61,391 bases of DNA. Source: a virus. The stretch's first letter is position 1; every line of letters starts with the position of its first letter. The position numbers and the translations under genes are program-made. The notes beneath the pieces were generated by a model, which had not been told where the DNA came from, did not search any database, and worked only from the letters and a program-made list of their open reading frames with translations. Below are positions 55,406-61,391 of the stretch, in pieces. Location: the IMG/VR virus record IMGVR_UViG_3300042866_000779, positions 1 to 61,391 of that record. One strand, 5' to 3'.

Positions 55406-55556
55406 GAGGGTTAACAGTCCTTTGTTTTCAAGGGAAAAAGCTGGGGAGCAACGCGCCCCCCAAAGTGCGGAGCCTCTTAGAGGGGGAGGTGGCAAATCCC
55501 CCACTGCGTGGCACGGTTGGTCACGCCCTGAGGCGGGCAACACGGAAGGAGGAGCG
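55406..55556. promoter_or_regulatory. Divergent regulatory region between nuclease and integrase
   Basis: 151 bases separating the leftward early operon from the rightward integrase. Inverted repeats (CCTCTTAGAGG near 55470) and a C-rich/G-rich pair are present. No canonical promoter is obvious. The region must hold control of both directions, and after integration it would lie next to the rebuilt host tRNA. Confidence 0.45.
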
Positions 55557-56402
55557 ATGCCACTGACTTCGATTGTTGATGAGTACGTTGATAGCCGTGA
55601 CCTGTGCCACAACTACAGACGGCATCTGATGCGAACTGCTGAAAGCATGGCATCATTTGGCATAACCTCCGTGGCCGACTTGACTCCTCAACGGGTCACC
55701 CGTTGGCTCGACTCTCTGGCCTGTTCAAGGGCCACGAAGTCGAACTACCGGAGGCAAGCACTGACGATAATTCGTGCAGCACTTGGCCCCGGTTGTGCGA
55801 ATTTTATCGAAGGTGTTCGGCGTGTCAAGTATTCGGTTCCACCTCCAGTTGCGTGGTCGGAAAAAGAATTGGAGAGGTTGCTGGCGGCTGCCGACAGCAT
55901 GAAGAGAACGCTTGCTTCAGGTTGCCCAGCCTCCCTGTTTTTTCGTGCGTGGATATTGACGGGCTACTTCACAGGTCTGAGATTTTCGGACGAGCTACAC
56001 CTGAAGGTGAGCCAGCTTCGCGGCGACCGGCTGCACCATGTCATCAGTAAGACATCGCAGCCCTACGTCAAGGTGTTGAACCAAGAGGTGGTCGATCTCC
56101 TGAGGCAACTGGCGGAACACCCCGCCAACGTGGACGGCAAGACGTTCTTCTCTTGGGCACTGAAGGAACACTGGCTGCGGGTCTGGTTCCGCCGCCTCTG
56201 CAAGCAGGCCGGTCTGGAGGGCACACCCAAGTGGCTGAGAAGGAGCGGGGCCACGGCTTGCGAGGCTCAGAGTCCCGGGTCAGCCAGCCGCTACCTCGCG
56301 CACCGATCCCCGGAATTGGCCCTCAAATACTACGTCGATGCCAGCTTGCTGCCGGATGCCATGCCCACCCCGCCACGGCTACAGCATAAAAGGGTTTCCT
56401 AG
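55557..56402 (+). CDS. Tyrosine integrase
   Basis: A 281-residue protein with an N-terminal SAM-like core-binding domain (residues 5-90) and a catalytic domain. The first Arg is in TGLRFSDE (Arg142), the catalytic Lys is probably Lys165 (SKTSQPY), box II reads KWLRRSGAT (Arg228), then LAHRSPELALKYY gives His249 and the nucleophile Tyr258/259. The His normally starting box II (H-x-L-R) is replaced by Lys225. AAGGAGGAGCG precedes the ATG. It lies next to the tRNA-derived attP. Its last 24 bases overlap the convergent 1254-residue gene. Confidence 0.9.
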   Translation: MPLTSIVDEYVDSRDLCHNYRRHLMRTAESMASFGITSVADLTPQRVTRWLDSLACSRATKSNYRRQALTIIRAALGPGCANFIEGVRRVKYSVPPPVAWSEKELERLLAAADSMKRTLASGCPASLFFRAWILTGYFTGLRFSDELHLKVSQLRGDRLHHVISKTSQPYVKVLNQEVVDLLRQLAEHPANVDGKTFFSWALKEHWLRVWFRRLCKQAGLEGTPKWLRRSGATACEAQSPGSASRYLAHRSPELALKYYVDASLLPDAMPTPPRLQHKRVS

Positions 56403-59400
56403 ATCACCGACGGCTTGAGCCTGCTTGGCCTTCCTCGCCTCTTGCCGCATCTGCCGGTCGAGCCGGTAGAGAAGGACATCCTCGGGGTTGGCGTATGGCA
56501 GCAACTCCTCGGGAATGTACTTGGACTCAAATTTCTTGATTGCTGGTGAGTCGGAGAGCATATCCCCCAGTTCCCGGCTGGCATCCATGCGGGCCGCATC
56601 TTCAGAGATATTGGTCACCTTCATGCCGGTCAGGGTATTGAAGGCATTTTGCCCCAGCCGCGCAGACAAGCTGGGCACCCGCTCATCGTCCATGAGCCGG
56701 TTGAGTAGCTGGAGGGCCCGGGGTGCGTGGGGCACGAAGTCCAAGAGCATATTGCTGCCCTTGAGCAAGCTGTCGGTGGTGGAGTATGGGTCCACCCCAA
56801 GCTCTCGCCCGATCTTCTGGATGGTCGGCTCAAATTCCGCCATGCTCTTGCCGGTGTGCAGGTTCCGCCCGCTGAGTAGCTCCACCCCGTCGCGGATCAG
56901 CGGGTGCATGAGTTGGCTGGTGGTGTCGAGGAACGTGTTGTAGGCACTGTCCCCGTACTTAACGCCACCATCAAGCCCCTGCTTGACGTTGACCATGTTG
57001 ATCAGCGAAGAACCCGGAACATCGAAAGAGTTAATGAAGCTGTTGACCCCTTCGGTCTTGGGTGCCAGCGTGTCGATCACACTGCCCAGCCCGGGAACAT
57101 CTCTCAGTCCCTCAAGAGAGAAGCCAATGCTCTCTTTGATTTGCTTGGGGATGTAGCTGTCATCAGGGTTGTCGAGCGAGGTTCCCTTAGTAAGGGCATC
57201 CGGCCCTCTGAGAGCAACCTGTGTGTAGGCACCACCCGGATGCTCAAACATCTTGGCAGCCACCCACGCACCAGTCCTACTGGAATAACTCCAGAAGGGT
57301 ATGAAGCTCTTCACGAACCGTTGCTCAAACCTTGTTAGTGAACCGAAGTCCACCTGACTCGCCGCTGTTCTACGCGCCGCCTCTTGCGGACTCACGCCTT
57401 GGAGAAGGAGTGCTGCGTAACCTCCAAGTCGATTGATGCTGTCGGTAGCGTCACCTTGCTTGGCACCCCACCGCAGGATCGGGTCAGTCAGTTGCCGATC
57501 ACCGATGTATTCGCTGAAGGACTCTCCGACTGGGATGCCCATGCCCCGCTTGCTGGCAGCCACACCCGGGATGTCATTGGCAAAGTTGGTCGCAGCCCCA
57601 GCGAATCTCCTGAGCGGGGCCATGACCTGTGCTGTGAGTGGATTGAGTTCTGAGTAGGGAGCGTATCGCGGGCTGAGAGGCATCCTGCCCCGCAGTGCAT
57701 CACCCAACTGATAGCCCACGGTGGTGACAGGTCGTGCCCCGGGAAGAGCGGAGTCGAGGAGTGATTCGCCGGTCTGGCTTCCAGTCCACCGGGCACCAAC
57801 GTCTTCGATGCGGCGACCGCTGAGAACCCCAGAGGCACCAAGATCGTCTCGGAAGGCGGCGATGGCAGCGTCTATTCCCTGCGTTTGAGCCACCCCCTGA
57901 TACCTCGGCATCTTGGATACCATCGGACCCAGCCGGTCAAGCTGGCCCTGCATCAAATACTTGGCAGCGGAGTATCCATTAAGAAGGTCTACCGGATTGC
58001 CTACCTCAATGAAGTTGGAGATGGCCCCTGAATAGCGGTCCCTCACAAATCGACTCGGAAAGCTGAGAACCGATGACTTCCATAGGTTGGTGAGATCATC
58101 CATAAATTTGCCCATCACACCCTGCACCTCGGGCTGGGCGTAATAGTCAGCGATGCGATTGAATCTCTGCACCAGCCGCTGATCAATCGACACGTTGGCG
58201 AGGTCAGCGATGTCGATGGGTGGCTGGCCAGCCGCCGCCAGTCGAGCATTGATCCGCTCCAGAATCTGGTGCTTGGCACCAATAGCATTGGCAACAGGGG
58301 GCAGGCCGGACGCAAGCTGGGGCATGGTCTGCCCAAGGTTTGCGGGTCCATAGGGCACACCCGGAACTGGGCCATGCTGCGGCAGGGATGGGGTCCGCAG
58401 GTCAAGCTGTTGCAGCGTCCGGTTCATGGAGTCATGGCGACCACCCGGCACGTTCAGGTAGTTGTCATGGACTGCGGATGCACCCAGTGCGTCATACATG
58501 ACCCGGGCCCGCTCCATCGCACGTTCGCGGCCACGCACATAGCGTGATGCGTCCTCGGTGAAGTGCTGATCGAACAGCCCTCTCCCCGCATCCCGGGCTT
58601 GCTGGGTCATGGAGCGGATGTCGCGGGCCAGCTTGACGGCATGGGCACGGGAGTAGGTTTGCTGACCGGGGCCCACCATTCCATTGATGGTGTTGTAGAT
58701 GTGGTCCGCAGCCAGCCCGTCATTGGCAGCATTGAGGACACGGGCATCACGGGACAGGTCATTGATCGTCTGCGTTCCACCCGGAACCTGATATGCGGCA
58801 TCGCGGGCGATCTGATCACCCGTCATCACGCTCCAGTCCTTGCCCTTGCCGCCCATCTGGGGCAGGCCAGTGCGGTCGAATACATCCTTGTCCACGCCAC
58901 GGGGGAAATACTCTGTTCCGTATGCGTCCCGTAGCTCACCATCACCCAGACCGGCGCGGCGGCTGCGGTCAAGGTAATCAGAGGCCGTCGCCTTCCACTT
59001 GGTGACGAAGCTGTCGAGGTTGTTGCTGGTGACCAAGCTCTGGTCTGCGGTACTGGCAGTGCCCTCAATGACGTTGCGAACAGCGTTGGAGATGGCAGGG
59101 TTGCGGAACACACCCGGAGAACGCTGCTGCAACTCCCGCATCATCTGGGTAGTCCAGCGGCCAGACCTTGCCAGAGCCGCCTTGTCACCTCGGACAAAGC
59201 TCTTAGCCAGAATCTGATCACCCTCGTCCACCGCCCCAGCCACGCTGTCACCAAACATGGTGCTGGCAGAGACAAGGTGGCGACCGGGGCCGGACCAGCG
59301 GATTGCTTGACCAGTCCTGTCAAGGAGTGCGGCAGACCGGGCACCACCCAGAGCGTCAGGAATCTGGCCCGCTATGGACCCACCCAGAAACTTGGGGAGA

Positions 59401-60143
59401 GCAATGCCAACATCATTGTAGAGCCTGTCACCAGCTACCTCATCGAAGCTCGTCTTGTAGTTCTTCTGGAGCCATTGCTCGACCCCTTCCCGTGCGGCAG
59501 TGGGATCAGCCTGAGCATCCACCAGTTCCCTGAGGGTGGTGTTCCTGCCAGCCGTTCTCTTCCCAATGATCGGGCGGGAGAGAAGGTCATCGTCTGTGAG
59601 CCGGTCGAGCCCGTGATTGAAGTTCTCTTGGAGGGAGCGGGTGGCATTCCTCGCGTAACCAAAGTCGCCAAGCTCATCAATGTTGCGGGCACCAGTGGCA
59701 AGGTCATCCGCCAGCCGCCGCCCAGCCACACGGGTAACGTCATCCGCCAGCCCCGCAGCCTTGGCCGCAAGGGATGCCTTCGATGCAGCACCACCGCCAA
59801 ACGTCACAAGGTTGAGGGGATCGGTGCCGATGCCCAGACCAAGCTCTGCCAGCGGTCGGCCCCACCCACCAAGAGCATCCTCGCTGGGACGCATCCCAAA
59901 GTCTTCAAGCGTGTCCCCCGGGGAGGAGAACGTCCCGATGGGCTGCCCTCTGGCAATGTCCAGAATGGTGGCACCGGGGACGTTGATCAGGTCTAGCAGC
60001 TTGCTGACCGTGGGGCGGGTGCCACGGGTCAGCTTCTCTAGGGCCTCATCCCTCTGCCAAGCTGGGAGTGCAGACGTAGCGGGCTTGTCATCCGGCAGAA
60101 ACGGATTGCTGCCCGCATCCATGAACGGATCACGCCAAGCCAT
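56379..60143 (-). CDS. Very large internal virion protein (1254 aa)
   Basis: The largest gene. It is Ala/Gly/Leu/Asp-rich and mostly helical, with no polymerase or lysozyme motif that I can see. A distinctive segment about 260 residues from the end (VDFGSLTRFEQRFVKSFIPFWSYSSRTGAW) recalls the FE..V.K...PFYTW.R. motif of large structural proteins of other podoviruses (from memory). Several hydrophobic patches near the N terminus (PLAELGLGIGTDPLNLVTFG). It probably is ejected with the DNA and forms a conduit through the envelope. It is the last gene of the virion operon and ends against the integrase. Confidence 0.7.
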   Translation of the reverse strand: MAWRDPFMDAGSNPFLPDDKPATSALPAWQRDEALEKLTRGTRPTVSKLLDLINVPGATILDIARGQPIGTFSSPGDTLEDFGMRPSEDALGGWGRPLAELGLGIGTDPLNLVTFGGGAASKASLAAKAAGLADDVTRVAGRRLADDLATGARNIDELGDFGYARNATRSLQENFNHGLDRLTDDDLLSRPIIGKRTAGRNTTLRELVDAQADPTAAREGVEQWLQKNYKTSFDEVAGDRLYNDVGIALPKFLGGSIAGQIPDALGGARSAALLDRTGQAIRWSGPGRHLVSASTMFGDSVAGAVDEGDQILAKSFVRGDKAALARSGRWTTQMMRELQQRSPGVFRNPAISNAVRNVIEGTASTADQSLVTSNNLDSFVTKWKATASDYLDRSRRAGLGDGELRDAYGTEYFPRGVDKDVFDRTGLPQMGGKGKDWSVMTGDQIARDAAYQVPGGTQTINDLSRDARVLNAANDGLAADHIYNTINGMVGPGQQTYSRAHAVKLARDIRSMTQQARDAGRGLFDQHFTEDASRYVRGRERAMERARVMYDALGASAVHDNYLNVPGGRHDSMNRTLQQLDLRTPSLPQHGPVPGVPYGPANLGQTMPQLASGLPPVANAIGAKHQILERINARLAAAGQPPIDIADLANVSIDQRLVQRFNRIADYYAQPEVQGVMGKFMDDLTNLWKSSVLSFPSRFVRDRYSGAISNFIEVGNPVDLLNGYSAAKYLMQGQLDRLGPMVSKMPRYQGVAQTQGIDAAIAAFRDDLGASGVLSGRRIEDVGARWTGSQTGESLLDSALPGARPVTTVGYQLGDALRGRMPLSPRYAPYSELNPLTAQVMAPLRRFAGAATNFANDIPGVAASKRGMGIPVGESFSEYIGDRQLTDPILRWGAKQGDATDSINRLGGYAALLLQGVSPQEAARRTAASQVDFGSLTRFEQRFVKSFIPFWSYSSRTGAWVAAKMFEHPGGAYTQVALRGPDALTKGTSLDNPDDSYIPKQIKESIGFSLEGLRDVPGLGSVIDTLAPKTEGVNSFINSFDVPGSSLINMVNVKQGLDGGVKYGDSAYNTFLDTTSQLMHPLIRDGVELLSGRNLHTGKSMAEFEPTIQKIGRELGVDPYSTTDSLLKGSNMLLDFVPHAPRALQLLNRLMDDERVPSLSARLGQNAFNTLTGMKVTNISEDAARMDASRELGDMLSDSPAIKKFESKYIPEELLPYANPEDVLLYRLDRQMRQEARKAKQAQAVGDLGNPFML

Positions 60144-60146
60144 TGA

Positions 60147-61391
60147 TTACTTCCAGCCGGGAAAGAGGAAGTCAGGGACAATCCAGTCGCGGACAGTGCC
60201 CAGTGGGCCAAGCTGCTCGTTGCTCTGGGCCCACGTTGCGTTCTTATTGAAGATGCGCTGGTAGTGCTTCTGGTTCTCGGGAGTGTCAGCCGCCCCCGAA
60301 TACTTCAGGAATTGCTGGTAGTTCATGTGGCCAGCGACTTGCTGAAGTTCAGACTGTTCCTCAGGGGATAGCTGGCCCAGCCGACTGCCCATGTCCTTGA
60401 CGATGGTCTGGTAGTGGTTCTCAACCCCAGCCTTTGCGGCCTTCGGATCACCACCAGCACCCTGCGTATAGAACGCTTCAATCGCAGCCTTGCGGGCAGG
60501 CCCCGGCGGCATGGCCTGAATCTCTGCCATGTTCTTTTGCACAGACTGGGCAACCGTCTGGGGTGGCGGCTTCTGCCCAGCCATCTCAGCCTTGGCCTTC
60601 TCGCTGGCAGAGTGCTGGTCAGTCATGTTCTTGGCGGCATAGAGGAAGCCCGGTCCATACCGCTGCGAATACATGGCCGCAGCCGCGCTGGCAGAGGCAA
60701 TGTCACCACGGGCAGCGTGACGCTGGACATCCTCCATAGCCATCACATACCCACGGTCCACACCCATCTGGCTGGCCACGTTCTGTTGCTTGGCCCGGTT
60801 CTGGATGTTCACCGAAATCTGGGCAGCCTTCTGGGCATCCAGATGATCGGTCAGAGCGCGGGTAGCAACAGCCCTCGCGGAGTGGGCAGACCCGGGAGCG
60901 TTGGTGTTGGCCTGATCGTAGGCAGCCACCATGTCTGAATACAGCTTGGGGTTCTGTGCGATCTCCGCACCGTACCGGGCAGCTTGCTGCTTCAGGAACA
61001 TCTTCCGCCGCCAGTGGTCGGGCACCCCGGAAGCATTGCCGCCCGGTGCCGTCATGCCGCTGCCGTAGTCTCGGAAGCCAGCCGCCAGTAGCTGATCTTG
61101 AGTGGCGGTTTTGGGATCAATCGGCGGCTGTGGCTGCGGAGCCGGGGGCTGCGGGGGAGGAGGGGCCTGATTGCCACCTCCATTCATGGCATCAATAACG
61201 TACCCAAGAACGCCACCACCTGCGGCAAGGGCAGCACCAGCACCAAGTGCAGCACCCCACCCATTCCCTCTGGCTGGAACGTCCGGGGCTGTTGGGCCCG
61301 GGAGATTCCGGGTGGGAGGAACGTCAGGCGGCGGAAGGTTCCTGCCAGAAGGGGGCGGCGGAACATCCGGCGGCGGCGATAGATTGCGACC
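60147..61391 (-). CDS. Internal-virion-like protein, C-terminal part (continues from 1-217)
   Basis: Frame open to the right edge of the window; joined with 1-217 it gives 444 residues (61265-61391 duplicates 1-127). After the proline-rich start comes a glycine-rich hydrophobic segment (GWGAALGAGAALAAGGGVLG), a second proline-rich linker (APPPPQPPAPQPQPPIDP), then a helical domain of about 300 residues (Ala/Gln-rich). Four bases separate it from the 1254-residue gene. An ATG at 61187 is internal, not the true start. Likely part of the ejection apparatus. Confidence 0.75.
   Translation of the reverse strand, partial: GRNLSPPPDVPPPPSGRNLPPPDVPPTRNLPGPTAPDVPARGNGWGAALGAGAALAAGGGVLGYVIDAMNGGGNQAPPPPQPPAPQPQPPIDPKTATQDQLLAAGFRDYGSGMTAPGGNASGVPDHWRRKMFLKQQAARYGAEIAQNPKLYSDMVAAYDQANTNAPGSAHSARAVATRALTDHLDAQKAAQISVNIQNRAKQQNVASQMGVDRGYVMAMEDVQRHAARGDIASASAAAAMYSQRYGPGFLYAAKNMTDQHSASEKAKAEMAGQKPPPQTVAQSVQKNMAEIQAMPPGPARKAAIEAFYTQGAGGDPKAAKAGVENHYQTIVKDMGSRLGQLSPEEQSELQQVAGHMNYQQFLKYSGAADTPENQKHYQRIFNKNATWAQSNEQLGPLGTVRDWIVPDFLFPGWK
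61265..61391. repeat. Terminal direct repeat, right copy
   Basis: Identical to bases 1-127; see the left copy. Counting it once gives a circular length of 61,264 bp. Confidence 0.95.

Noticed and set aside
1-61391. A diversity-generating retroelement, because two fibres have tropism-determinant-like N-terminal domains
   Set aside because: No reverse transcriptase gene and no template/variable repeat pair is visible; this domain is common in phage fibres without such elements.
1-61391. CRISPR array or Cas genes
   Set aside because: No regularly spaced identical repeats with unique spacers; the repeated elements at 35.8-42.4 kb are separated by genes and have variable stems.

Overview
The window looks like the complete genome of a temperate, podovirus-like bacteriophage with a planctomycete host. 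The first and last 127 bases are identical, and a reading frame runs through the join without interruption, so the molecule closes into a circle of about 61,264 bp. The host inference rests mainly on one gene (15384-16352), a full-length DUF1559 protein. It has a type IV prepilin leader and the H-X9-DG motif that is characteristic of planctomycete genomes. No DNA polymerase, RNA polymerase or lineage-specific rRNA is present, so the host call is an inference.

Layout. (1) Minus strand, 34.7 kb down to 1, continuing across the join from 61.4 to 56.4 kb: the virion and lysis genes. Their order is two uncharacterised head-region proteins, scaffold, major capsid, decoration, a lysis-like cluster (HExxH protein, small membrane protein, CAP-domain protein), small and large terminase, portal, a long run of fibre and collagen-like genes, two tail-tube/nozzle-like proteins, and several large internal-virion-like proteins. 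(2) Plus strand, 34.8-46.3 kb: about 28 short genes, mostly without recognisable homology, but including a DUF932 protein, a LexA-type DNA-binding domain and a serine recombinase. (3) Minus strand, 55.4-46.2 kb: early/recombination genes (PD-(D/E)XK-type nuclease, HNH endonucleases, ERF annealing protein, CsrA, SF2 helicase, resolvase-like nuclease, MazG-like and DUF5664 nucleotide enzymes, zinc-ribbon proteins, a sigma-70-like factor). (4) Plus strand 55.6-56.4 kb: a tyrosine integrase beside a 42-base copy of the 5' half of a tRNA-Gly(CCC) gene, the likely attP.

The most unusual part is the plus-strand block from 35.8 to 43.4 kb. Almost every intergenic gap there carries a structured RNA. 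Four are complete type II hammerhead ribozymes, each starting within a few bases of a stop codon. Seven are a second repeated element: a 7 bp hairpin with a GGA triloop, three bases, then AGCCTCTGG. Three of the seven lead into a tRNA-like three-way junction (7 bp acceptor-like stem, small hairpin, T-arm with a GGTTCGANNCC loop); three others lead into Rho-independent terminators. The genome also encodes CsrA, a protein whose family binds GGA in hairpin loops. I read this as a system that cuts or punctuates a polycistronic early message and controls its pieces.

Other points of note: the attP core lies inside the N-terminal codons of the recombination nuclease gene, so integration should separate that gene from its own start and promoter. 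A 12-base motif recurs just upstream of three virion-gene blocks, a possible late promoter for the phage sigma factor. Four virion-region proteins share an N-terminal motif, and one gene appears to be overprinted inside another.
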